From the NCBI GenBank assembly GCA_905147135.1, contig LR990040.1, positions 21,063,857 to 21,127,856 of the forward strand: a stretch of 64,000 nt of DNA, in the 5' to 3' direction. A model generated the notes under the pieces. The model had not been told where the DNA came from. It saw nothing but the letters and a program-made list of their open reading frames with translations, and made no database searches. The DNA comes from Blastobasis lacticolella. Lineage: Eukaryota > Arthropoda > Insecta > Lepidoptera > Blastobasidae. Every line of letters starts with the position of its first letter. Positions within the stretch are counted from its first letter, which is position 1. Positions 1 to 12,700 of the stretch are shown here, piece by piece. The position numbers and the translations under genes are program-made.

Positions 1-624
1 GGAAAACGGGAGCTAAATTACACATGGGAAATTTATAGTTAATTGATTTTAAATCACCAAAAAATATAGGCGCCTGGTTGGATTCGGACATCTATACTTG
101 TAGCCATTTCATAGTCAAGGCGGATCACGCGTCCTCGCACGCTAAAGCAAAACCAGGCTATTGACGCCAAGACGATGATACTTGTTGCAATTTTGGCTTC
201 TAATATTCAACCAAACAACTTCTTGGCAAACAGAGTCAACCAGTGACAGAGTACTCTTTCATAATAGTGGGAGAAAACGAGCAAGCGGTAATGTAAATCA
301 AAAAAGTGTTATTTTTAAATAGGGCGTTGGTAGCCATTTGCATTTCCGCCTGCTCGTTTAATCCCACAATTATGAAAAGATAAACCGGGCAAGTACTATA
401 AGGACTCGCGTTATGAGATTCCGAACTAACAAATATTCAAAATATATTGAGCAGCCGCTCAAATTAAACTTATTTGCTTTTGCAAAACATTGTTTTGTAT
501 GATATTTAACAAAGAAATAGTTTCAGATGTTATTCTTCATCCTATTCATTTAGGAAGAAACCTGAAAAATTACTCATAGCTATCTTGCCAATGCATCCAA
601 AATCTCCCCCTCTGCTTTCCCCCC
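1..624. other. 3' flank / possible 3' UTR of the receptor gene
   Basis: AT-rich, no convincing ORF. On the minus strand no canonical AATAAA was noticed close to the stop; one ATTAAA variant lies about 260 nt downstream (around 357-362). Extent of the 3' UTR is unknown. Confidence 0.4.
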
Positions 625-794
625 CTACGTGTGCACATATCTGACGAAGAGCAGCGCGAGCGCGGCCAGCTGCGGCGGGAGGGTCGCGGGCAGCGCGAGC
701 GGCGCGGCGGCGGCGGGCGGGCGCCGCGCGCGCTGCCACGCCGCGCCCGACACCATCGGCTCGTCCGCGTACCCGTTCATGTTCAGGTCTATGC
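625..794 (-). CDS. Exon 9: C-terminal GPI-attachment tail and stop
   Basis: The acceptor is gtccccag|GCATAG, phase 1. It encodes residues 339-394: a short spacer 'SIDLNMNGYADEPMV', small residues SGAA (candidate omega site around Ser354-Ala357), a basic/Pro/Ala linker, then the hydrophobic tail 'LPPQLAALALLFVRYVHT' and TAG. This fits a GPI signal. The tail is so short and ends in such small polar residues that a true transmembrane helix with a cytoplasmic domain is unlikely. The exon is strikingly GC-rich relative to the other exons. Confidence 0.85.
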
Positions 795-3700
795 CTGGGG
801 ACGGCGGGGATGCGTCATTACCTCATGTATGATAGATAGGGAGCCGAAGACCGGGCGAAGTGGATGAGTAGGAAAGCAGACCCTGGCAGAGGCCGGGATA
901 AGCGCTAGGACGATGATGATGATGATAGATAGGGTAAAGAGAGCGTTGGTTCAGGGGTCCGACTCGTAAGCGAGATACCGAGGTCGATGCCCAGTGCCGC
1001 TATGTCTAATTTACTACTAATAATTATTCACTAACGATGCTCTTACGGTGAGGCAAAATATCGTGATGAAACCTGCACATTAGCGACAGGTACCGGAGGT
1101 CGAACCCGGCCATCTCTTTTCTGAGTTATTTACATAAGTTGAACACAAACCGATGCCCCTACGGTGAGGGAAAACAATGTGATGAAATCTGCGCGAATGC
1201 GCAATGAATAGTCGACTCAATGTCGACCATGGCTCAATCCGGTTAGGTTCCCCTATTAACAGGGCGAGAGGTCAGATGGCAGTCGCAGAGTATTGATTGA
1301 AATTGCTGAGTCGGATGTGAGAGCCAATGGCTTATGATGCGATGATGATAGAGTGAAGTGGGAGGTTATTGCCATAATCTCCACGCTTGGCAGGCGGGTT
1401 GGAGATCGCAAAATTATAAATAACACGCTGCTGCCCATTTTCCAGTCTATGGAGACTCTAGATCTTTAGCCTCTAATACATTAGACAAGTGTAATAAGGG
1501 GATGGTGCTATTCTACTCTGCCGGACACCACATGGCCATACTATGAAATTACATTACAAGTATTTGGTCACGAACGTTTGCATTCATTTACATTACGTAC
1601 TTTCAGCAAAGTAAAATTTAACTCATCGGCATAATGAAACCTACACGCACAAAGAAACAAAGAAAAACCCCAATTCATGAATGGCAATAGTACGCGACCA
1701 AATCCCCGCTCCTTATGAAACGACCCGTCCAAATTCAATAGATTGTACTTACTATGTAAGCTGACTTGGCTTTCCATCTTCCCGAGAGCGTTGACTGAAG
1801 CGCACACGTAAGTGCCAAAATCGCTTGGCGCCAAACTCTTGATCGTCAGGTTCATCCATAGAGCGTACTCGTTCACTGCCATTTCGTTGACACGGAACTT
1901 TGTATTCTCTGGCAGCTTGTCGCTTACAAGGGCTGTGGAAGTTTATAGTTATTGCCGTATTGCCATAACTTAGTTTTATGCGTGACTACAAGCCGTTTAA
2001 TAAATTTTCAAGTGAACTATCCGCTGCTGGGAATCGTTTATGTTTTCGACTCCATAATGCAATCGTTTCAGGTATTAACGTTGAAATATTGTTAGTGAAT
2101 GGGTGTGTTAATGTCTGGTGGTTAATTTGGAAAAGTTTACCCAAATTAAGAACATTTATATTCTGGTTTCTGATGTAAGGTAAAATAGTGATTTGCAAAA
2201 GCATGGCGTGCCTTGGGGAGCATCTGCACTGATACAGAGGCTTATGATGATGATGACAAGAATTTATTTGCCTACATGAAATTATAGAAAGTGAGTGATA
2301 GACACGGTAACGTACTAACGGTACAGTTTTCTAGGGCAACGGTGCCGCCATATAGTGTCGCAAAATAGCTATCAAAGACGTCACCGAAACCTGATAATCG
2401 GAGCAAAATTTAATAGACATACACTTGCCATCTTCCCGATACCAGGAGTTCATGGCCTTAGGAGAGGCCTCGATGTAACACTGGAGCTCGACTTCGCTGC
2501 CCAGGGGAGCGCCCACCAGCTGGTTCGTCACCTTCACTTGTGGTATGACTGGGGAATACGAAGAACACGTTAGGCCTACGCGACCCTAAAAGCCACTGAG
2601 TTTTGAGAACCGAGAATGAGAATGGGTAACCAAATTTATCTCCATGTCCTTGTCGCTCTAGGTGCGGTTGATATAACATGTCTTTATTTTTCATCAATCG
2701 TCATCTTGGGGCTCACTCCTTTCATATGCACGACAGCATTCACCAAATTCATATATTCTTAGCTACTGGTTCTAGGGTAGGGTAGGAGTAATGTAGTTGT
2801 TGGGTAGAGGTACCGTGGAGGTAGGGTAGGAGTAGATTACAGTACTCTACACAAAAGAAGTCGCACCGGGCCAGCTCTCGTATAAGCTTTTCGTTTTGAT
2901 CTTCAAGTCATTATTATCAACGATTAGTAATTATGCAAAAATTATAAATCGTTTGAGATACTGTATTGATACCTACTGAGAACTATACAATAAAACAAGT
3001 CAAGGTTAACTCACTCACAAACAAAAAACATATCAAAAAAAATAAAACCGAAGCTTTCTCGAGGAGAATAAAGTGCTGTGTATATACAATAAGGCGGTGG
3101 CCGGTGATCTATGTCCATCTTCGGTCTTCAGATCACGTTCACCTTTTATTTCTTACCCTTACCCTGTCGGCCCTTGCCACTAAATTACCTAATCTTTACA
3201 ACATGAGGAGAGCAATGCGGTTGTCGATACGAGCACTCGCTTATTTAGCGAAAGACCAACCAATTAACTGTGATAACATGTAGCTTTGTGGCACTAGTAG
3301 CATTGCATAAGGGTGTTATAGGTTTGATGTGTAATCTGTAAGTCTGTTGGTGGCATCGTAACCCCCGAATGGATGGACCGATTTTGATGCGGTTTTTTTA
3401 TTTGAAAATAGCTTTGTTTATTTAAAATCTGTTCAGTAGTTGCTTTGGGATTTTTCGATATCTGTCCCTTAGGTCATTTCTATGTGTACGTGTATGTTTG
3501 TTCTTTGACAAGTATGGATAGGTTACAGGAACCAAGGAAAGGAAGGTAAGAGTTAAAAACACTAGCTTTACACGTTAGGTATATCGTCAGGCCTCGGGAG
3601 GGATAAAAAGTTACCAATGTCTTATTCCAGACCCTAATCTAGCTATTACATCCAGATATGTTCAAAGCGTGAAGGTAACAAACATACATATACATAAATT

Positions 3701-6700
3701 TTCGCATTTTTAATATTACCTGATAGTGGTCAGATATACCTATAATCCTCTTTACTACTTTCTTTTACCTCTTAATTACTACAGTAGCCCAGTGAATCGT
3801 AAAAAATAACAATCAATCTTATACACTTCTACTCTGGCTTTGACGAAGCCTGGGAAGAAATCGCAATTGCAAGCATTGCGACTAACGCCAATGCTGAGCT
3901 GATCTTAGCTTTTATTTAAATAAAACTGTTCGATCGCAATTCGAACACGTAGCCTGTCAGTGTGGTCAGCGTATTCCACGCAATATCCGAAGACACATTT
4001 GTGTGAATGGCAACATGCATGTGAAAGGAGAGAATACCGCAATGAAGAGTGGCAGGGTTAAATAAACTAACCGACCGAGTGAGAATGAGAGTATATAAAA
4101 CAATATAATAATTACACATATTTCCAAATTTCGCCAAAATGAACGCTGCGCTCCAATGTGCCAATCGCCTCAACAATATTTTACAAGTCAGTCAAATTCT
4201 TTGTTATGACTTTTATGAATGACGTTCTATGACGGATAAAAGACATGGCATAAGTTGCCATACAGAGATGTTCTTTTTTTAAAAGCTATTCGTACTGATC
4301 GTGGTCCTACTATAGACTCAAATATTTCCTTAACTACTGAATCGATTTTTATGAAACAAAGCTAAGAACCGCCTCGATTAAACTCGTTTCTATCCGCATG
4401 CCAATCGATCTATCCGTTCGGGATCAACGATGGCACAGACATTCACGCACATACACATAGCCACAGATTCACATCTCTGTTTTTGAGTAAAAAACCGCAT
4501 CCCAATCGGATCATCCGTTCCATGCCACATACAGACACACTTCCACAAAGTCACAGATACACACGTCAAACTACTAACACCCCTGTTTTATCGTCGGAGG
4601 TTAAAAAGCATACTCACAATGCACCTGCACGTGGTAGCGGCGGCTGACGGAGGGCGGCACCCCGTTGCTGGCGATGCAGTAGTAGGAGCCCATGTCGGTG
4701 CGCTGCACGTGCCACAACTCCAGACTCTCGCCTTTGTGGCTCTCCACCACTGTTGGGAAAGGAAACGGTATATCTTTATTTTGGCCGCAGAACCCCGAAG
4801 GAGTGGGAAAAACAAAAAAGATTGGAAACTTAGATACCTGCATTAGACTGGCATTTTTTTTGCTCTGTGGGGAGAGAGCAACTTTAAAGATGTCAGTAAA
4901 TAATGTGCATGAGATGGTTTGGCTTCATAGAGCGTCGTCTCTGCTGTATGCGGGTGAGTATTTCTTCAACTCGTATTTTTAATGATATACGGCAGATAAA
5001 CAGGCAAGCGGGCCTGATGGAGAGTGGTCACCGCCGCCTATTGGTCATCCGTACCAACAAAGACGCTACCAGTGCGTAGCCCGCTTCTAAAGAGACCTCT
5101 AATGTACCACTTGAATGATCCCATGTCATAGTCCAAAGGAAACACTAGCTACGCAACAAATTTTAATACCGGTCTAAGTTGTACCTGCAGGAAACCTGGT
5201 CGGGTTGCTTTAAATTACATATTTGCGAAAATCAAATACGATTTCTACGAATCACACCCAATGGGCTTCCTTTTATTGTATTCATTACCAAAATTCGAAT
5301 TCTAAACATAGAATACCGGAATAGAAACAATGGATACGGGTCAAAGGTTTCACGAAGTTAGCTTGAATAATATATGACCGAATTTAAATGTCGAGTTGGG
5401 TATTTTGGAAATATTGGAATTGGAGGGTGTCGCTTTTCCGGATTTGACGTAATAATGAAAAGTTAAGTAGGTAGAATTCAGTTTAGGTAAAGTGAACTTC
5501 TGTACAATTGATTACTTAATTTAAAACAAGTTCTCAAGGGAAAAATATTTGTTCATAACAAGCTTTTATCGCGCGGTATAGTAGTCATCAAGACCTTTCC
5601 AAAAAGCCCAAACACGATGGGGTTATCTTGTTGTGCTCACTAGACTACCTTCTGACTCCATCATGCTTCATGATACCATATTCATGAGTTAGTCAAATTA
5701 GACTGCAAGATTGCCGGATATACAAGTGAAGTTAAATAAACCTTGTAAATTACAATATGGGAAAATATTGTTACAGTAACTTTTTTAAACCCGATTCAAT
5801 TTAAGAGGAAACTATAGACTATATTAAGATATGGAATTGACTAAAAATTAACACGTGTATCGGTGTCTTGCGCGTGGACGCAAGTACGTATATTCGTAAA
5901 AACTCTTGTACAATGGGTGTAATGTCTGTACAGGCTCTTAGTGACACAGCGCGATAGTCGCGTGAGCTTCACGTTATAATGTACCATCACAGTGCTCGAA
6001 AGTGAACTTAATGCTGGGAAGGCTTCCCGCACTAAAAACGTGTACAGATAGAGAATGGACGTTACTGAACAACCCAGGTTCTGGAGTCTTGTGCGAAGTC
6101 CTGTGTATCATCATTACAACCCATAACAGTCCAATGCAGGATTTCAGGCCACTCCCATGAGAAGGGAGGTTATTGACAAAATCTCCACGTTGGGCAGGCG
6201 GGTTGGATATCGCAGTGTTGCAAATATGGAAAGGAAAAACGCTGCTGAAACTTCAGAACTTTTGCCTCGAAAACATTAGTCGCCTTGTACGACACCCACG
6301 AGTGTATCGGATACCACACGGCCTGCTCTGTGTATGCAACAATATAATTTTATCCTTTAAACGCTTAATTGCTTAGTTAGTTCCGTGTTGAAATTGACAA
6401 TATTTCACTTTAAAGTGCGCTCCAGGGCAGTTAATAAAAATTGTCCTACGGCTTAAGCTTAAGCTTTTAAGCGATTAAGTGTGACAAAGAGGAAATATTG
6501 CAATTAATTTAAGAACTTGCTATTTCTTCCTTCTAAATATAAAAGGAAAATATAACGGACTGACCTTTTCACTTAGCTTTTGTAAATTCCGCAAGTGAGC
6601 ACTAAGGTTTTCAAATACCTTTTTTTTATACCGCTAAGCCTGTAAAAACCTTTTAACCCCTTTCTTGAAGAACTCCATGTTGTACTCTCCAGGGAAAACC

Positions 6701-9700
6701 TCTCCAGGTAGTTCATTCCACAACCTTAGTGTGCGTGGGAGAATGTTCCTTTAGAACCGCACAGTTCGTGACCAATTTGACCAATTTTACCTTTTTTTTC
6801 ATCAATATGCTTGCATTTGACCTCAACTCACCTGAAGGAAAGCGACGATGAGGTCGAAGATGTAGTATGCGTGCCTAGAAGATACCTATTCACTCTTGAT
6901 TTGAAGACCCCAAGGTTATACTTATCGAGGAACAATGACTCAGGCAGAGAGTTCCAGTCCTTTGCAGGATGCAAAACGCTTAGTACGAGATGGTGGGACG
7001 ACTACCATAAATGGGTGACGATCTTTTGTCCCCCTCATTGTTCGATAATAAAAAGGGCATGGTGAAACAAGCTTGTGAAACTCTTGGGAGCACTCGCCAA
7101 AGTGAATTTGATAAAAGACCGACAAGCTGGTTACTCTACGACGGTGTCCCAGACCCAGAAGGCGAGACTCGACAAGCGAATCATCACCAATCAGTATTTT
7201 GGCACGTCTGTCGATAGAGTCAAGAGCTTCCAGCTGATACTTGGCGGATCCATCCCAGAGGTAACTACAGTACTCCATACATGACCGGACTTGTGCTTGG
7301 TATAAATTGAGAAGCTGTCCAGGTGTAAAGTACTTTCTCACCTTGGCGAGGACTCCAAGTATTTTAGAAGCCAATTGGGCTCTTGACTCAACATATGGTC
7401 CAAAGTTTAGATCTGATGATAGAGTAACACCAAGCAGCTCCAACTTGTCGGCCAAAGGCAACGACTTACCCCGGAAAGACGATGTTAGGTGAAAAGGGCT
7501 ACGTTTCGCTGAGAAGAGACATGCCTGGGTCTTGGTAGGATTAAACTTGACCAGGTTGGCTTCACCCCAATCAGCCACAGCCTTTAGGGTCTCATTGATG
7601 TGCCTGAGGAATGCCTCTCTGCTGGCCCGGACCTGAGCCCCAGTAGCTCGCGCGTTCTATAGATACCTCTCTACAACAAGGTGAACTCCCTGTCGGTGGC
7701 GAGCGGTGCGATGATAGAATGTAGCTGTAGGCATCATGTCAAACAGTTCTTCAGAACAAACACCGTTGTACAAGCGGTAGAACACACAAAGGTAGGCGAA
7801 ATCCCTCCGCTGGCTCAGCAGCTCAATACCACTTGTGAGCATGGTATCATCGACAATTCTCACAGCGCGCTTTTGGATCGAGTCACAAGGACCAAGCTGA
7901 TATGCCGGTGGCTGATTGCCCTAAATGAGAGCAATACTCCAAATGGGGTCTGACTTGTAAAGGAGAAGTCGTTGCCACGGCGTGAAAAATTGCTTTGATC
8001 TGTTAAGCACACCCAGCTTTTTAGATGCGAGCTTGACCTTTTTTTCCAGATGTCTGTGAAACTGGACGTCACTGGAGATGTCGACACCTATGATATGTAT
8101 GCTCTTACAGATGGCAAGCATTGCATCCATTCCAGATAAAGTACTCTCGATTTTAGACACAAGTATTTCGCGACTTTCCTCTACTATGGCACCAGGAATA
8201 TTGCCACGACCCGTATAAAAGGCGTCTCCAGTACTGTCATCTGCATAGCAATGAATGCCGTCAATGGACAGCATATCATTAATATAAAGAAGGAACAAAG
8301 TTGGAGACAGCACCGAGCCTTGCGGGACACCAGCGTTTATGTCCAAGCTATTGCAGCAACAGCCGTCAACTACGGCTTTGATGCATCCTAATTGAAGCCG
8401 AAACAATGTATCTATTCGTGATTTGAAATAAAGATACGGCTGTCACTATCTGCTTCTGGCGGATACCCCACATATTTCGGACTCGTTGCTCGCAGAAACC
8501 AAGATAGTCTGGAAAAACTAATTGTGGTTGGTCAGGTCGACGGATAAAACTCACTGGCTTTCAATATTAGCCCTAAGAGTGGCTTTATAAGGCGTCTCCA
8601 TTCGCGCGAGAATGTGGCGGATATTTTTCTCTGCGGCGAACAAACCGTTAGAATTACATTAAATTAAATTATACAGAAGCAGTAAAAACTGAAATCACGA
8701 ACTTTGGATGCAATTTTAACACCGTTTTAGGCCGCATTGATTGGAAATGAGTTAAGGTTCGTATTCAGCGGGCCTAAAACCTCCGAATAAAGACAATCGT
8801 ATTTAGACCAGAATCGTAATTACACCGTTTTGTTCACCAGTTCCTCAAATATTCGTTCCTTTGTATGACACCCGTCAGTTACTATTTAGAGGTTCTATTC
8901 AGCTCTAATGGATACCACTCGACTATTAGAAATAGGTTATTAAACAGATATTCAGTGAACGGAATTGAAATGTCCAATCTGCCTGCGACAGTTGGTCGTT
9001 TATTAACATTCGGACAAACTTGTTTTGTGTTTCAAAACTATGCATTTCTGTCTTTCAAACCGGTGTGATTCGGTCACATTAATGTTATTGAATACAATTA
9101 ATAAAAAAGTTAATAAAAAAACAGTCATTTTTCGTTCTACTTTACCAGGCAACCACAAATCTAGTACGATTGGATACGTTGGACTGACGATATAAGAAGT
9201 GGCGGTTCCACCTGCCCCCCTCTCCCCGTGAAAGCCTCCCCCGACCTGCGCTAACCCGAAGTTGGAACGCCTTGCCTTATTCTCCACGGCAGCGTCCATT
9301 CACAAATCGCTTTCCTGTTTAAAATCTTTTATTATACGAACACGGTTCATTTAACGCGGCACTAAGTGAATTTGTCGAACAACGTATTTTGAATGAAAAA
9401 AAAACGCGAAAGAACGGGTAAAAGAGCTGTGAAATAGGAAGGGTGAGGAATTACGATGGAGCTCGGTTGGTGTACAATTCTTTTTTCCAACTGCAGTTGT
9501 GGATAATTTATTAGGTGCACGGTTTACCTGGCTAGGTATCGGGGAATTCTCGCGAAGCACTCATCCGTTGCTCGTTTAGCGAGAAAAATTATAATTGCGT
9601 TGAAACGGAACGGTACAAATTATTCGTTGGAATTTAAAAGAAAATAACGGTACACTTACTGGCGATGTAGTTTCATCTGGACACAATTTCAATAGGACAC

Positions 9701-12700
9701 ATTTTTAAACAGACACAATCTCTTATGGAAACACCGACTTACTCTTGACCAGAATGCAATGTAAGTAGCATGGTGGTGGTAGGCTACCTACTACTGATTT
9801 ATGGGTAACATAAACAGACTAAACTTTTACAGCGACACCTAGCGTCATCATCATCAAACCTGGAATACCTGTATTATAGTACTCATCAAGAGCATGCCAA
9901 AGAGCCTAAAGACGATGGTTCATTAGTTCCTATGACCACCTTCCCACTCCATCATCACATCAGCTTCATGGCTCCATATACGTATACCCAATTTCAGGTC
10001 AATTGAACGCCGAGAATTGACCGCCACTAATGGTCGAACTAAAGCCGCCAAAGTGAAGAAAGCTTTAATCCAACAGTCATGGTCATAACTCTGACAATTT
10101 ATATATCTATGGTCATATGATATGCTTATATATTATATTATGAATATCTATGTATATTAATCATTATTAATTTATGTACTAATATTAGTATTTGCTTAGT
10201 ATATAGTCTGCATATATTTGCATCATCATATATATGTATGGGGTTATATTCTTTATAGTCAATTGTCTACACTCAGAATTACCTTCGCCGCTCATCAAAG
10301 GTCTTCTCGGTTTATCAAAGGTTAACTGGAAGAAATCCTGTTGTGGGACAACCTCGCCTTTGTATTATAAACTGTAATGTTATAAATTGATGCAATAAAG
10401 AAATTACATACATACATACATACCTATAACTGAGATTGATTCTTCACACTATGAACGAATGAATGAACTATATGTATTTGTAATGCGTGTCAGCATCATC
10501 AACATTTCAGCCGCAGGATGCCCACCGCAGGGCACAGGCCTCCCGCGAGCCTTCCACACCGATGGCCAACCCACTGCCACATCAGTTTTTATCTCTCTAA
10601 AGTCTTTATCGGTGACCTTTGTTGTGTTATGTATATTATCATGATCCTTTAACGTAGAGAAACTCCAAGCGAGCGAAGGAATGATGATGGATAGAGCTAT
10701 CTCTTTCCAGTTTCGCTCTATATGATATATATGTGTACACCTTTTCCAGAGGGGTCCACCGTTCTCGCCCCGTTATATCGGGGCGACCATTTTCCGCGCT
10801 CCACCAGTCTCAGATTCGGTCAGTATCGAGTTAGGTGGCATGCACAAATAACTATCAGTGTCACTAACAATAAAGTTCTCATATGAAAATGACAAAAACA
10901 GCACTGTATGCAAAATTTCAGCTCAAACGGAAACCAGGAAGTGGGTTAAATATTAGTTCTTAGACTTTATTTCACACAGATAAGGCGACAGATGAAGGTA
11001 AGCAAAGGCTAGTAAAAAGAGGACAATTTTGTGTGTTTGTAAATCTGCGGACGACTAGTAAGTAATTTAAACCATGAATAAGCCTGGGTTAAGCGATTTG
11101 AAAAGCGGGACATTAACAAACAAAGTGCACATTATGTTTAAAGGCAAGCTCGTTGCGTGGGACGTTAATTGGTCCCCGTCGAACCATGGAGCGGGACATT
11201 AGTGGTCCCCTACACTAATGACGACTGGAAATCAGCCAGACATTTATCAATGAATCGATTAAACACGGAGCTTCAATCGACTAAGCATTTGAGGGGGATC
11301 TCATACATTTAAACCCACAAACTCACAAACAATCTCTAACCCCAAACGCTCATCGCCTCCGTTCCGTCAGTCGTTTCTAAGAATACGCATTATTAGCAAA
11401 TGACAAAAGCGTCGCAACAAAAGATAAACCATTCTGCAAGCATAAAGCTGCTGTTTTAATTTACAATTCTACGTCTGGCTCTTTAAGTAAAATATCCCCC
11501 TTGTCTTTGTTGAAATTCATCTGTAACTGACGTTTTAATCCGAAAAAGGCGCCCCACCCGACTATAAAGTCGTACGTGCCCGAAATAAAGAACATCGACA
11601 ACCTAATCCGGAGTTTTCCGGAAAAATTGGACCCGAATTTAAAAAAAAATCTTGATATTAATCACGTAGCGGCGGGATGTATTTCTGTTTTGTGAAGTCG
11701 TCTGAGAAGCCGCGTGTAGTTGTAAACTGACTTAATTTATGGCCAACTAGCTTTAGCCCGCGACTTTCTCCGTTAAAAATTCTGTTCCAATGTTCCTGAC
11801 CCGTTACCACAGGAACCAAATTAAATTTCTAGTTAAAATATAGCTATTCTGGGATTTTGGCTATATTACTGCTAAATTCTATTAAACATTTTTTGCGTAA
11901 GTTTTAAGAAGTACAAACATCCATCCTTACAAACTTCGCATTTATAATACTCATACATATTAGGAGGATTGAGATGAATATCTACTTTCGTTTTATACAT
12001 GGTCTTTGGTGATTTACGTAGTTTTAGTCTGTTAATCCTAAGGAATCTGCCAGTTCAACATTTCTTCTACCAATTTTGGACGTGTGGTGTTAGGACGAGA
12101 AAGATAATCTCCCAAAGAGACAAGTGTTGACACTCTGGCATCCCGATGAATATAATTGTCCTGAGAATGCTATAGTGTCAAAACACAGTGTCTCTTTTTA
12201 AAAGTAAGGTAATATAATTCCCGAAAGTAAAGATTACTCAGCTGTAAAGAAATAGTATTGTACAACAAGTCTCAGAAATACACTTATGAAAAAGCATAGA
12301 AAGCACTGAAGTGGCCAACGGATTTTTTCACAAGTAAAGTATTCGTAGTTAAACTCAAACGTTAATATGGCTTAGTAGGCTAAGTTAGCTATTTCATTTC
12401 ACCCCCTCGAGTTCCCGAAGTCTTTTACTTTTCACTGGAGTTCAAACAAAAAAGTAATTAAGGCCCGCTTTTCCCGACATTAAATAAATCGAAGTGGCTG
12501 AACAATGAAAATTATTTATAGATATTTCAACTAATCTCGGAAGTTTCTTGGCGACTTCATTCTACTTGCAATGAACTATATTTAGGATAATCTTAGATTT
12601 TGATGTTAATTAATAGTAAACACATAATTTGTTTGAAAGAACACACTGTTTGTCATTTCAGTTTAGTATTTTTACCCGATTGCGTCTGAAGGAGGGTTAC

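Noticed and set aside
629..867. Plus-strand Arg/Gly/Ala-rich open frames at the left end
   Set aside because: They are antisense shadows of the GC-rich last exon of the receptor gene, which has correct splice sites and phase on the minus strand.
2458..2697. Minus-strand frame ending 'GQRSRAPVLHRGLS'
   Set aside because: Out-of-frame reading of exon 7; the in-frame reading holds the Ig3 cysteine and tryptophan.
4619..4982. Plus-strand frames across 4.6-5.0 kb
   Set aside because: Antisense to exon 6, whose Ig motif on the minus strand is unmistakable.
6640..8560. Functional reverse transcriptase or domesticated gene
   Set aside because: The palm-bearing copy changes frame and lacks its N-terminus, and the second copy lacks the catalytic palm; both are dead fragments.
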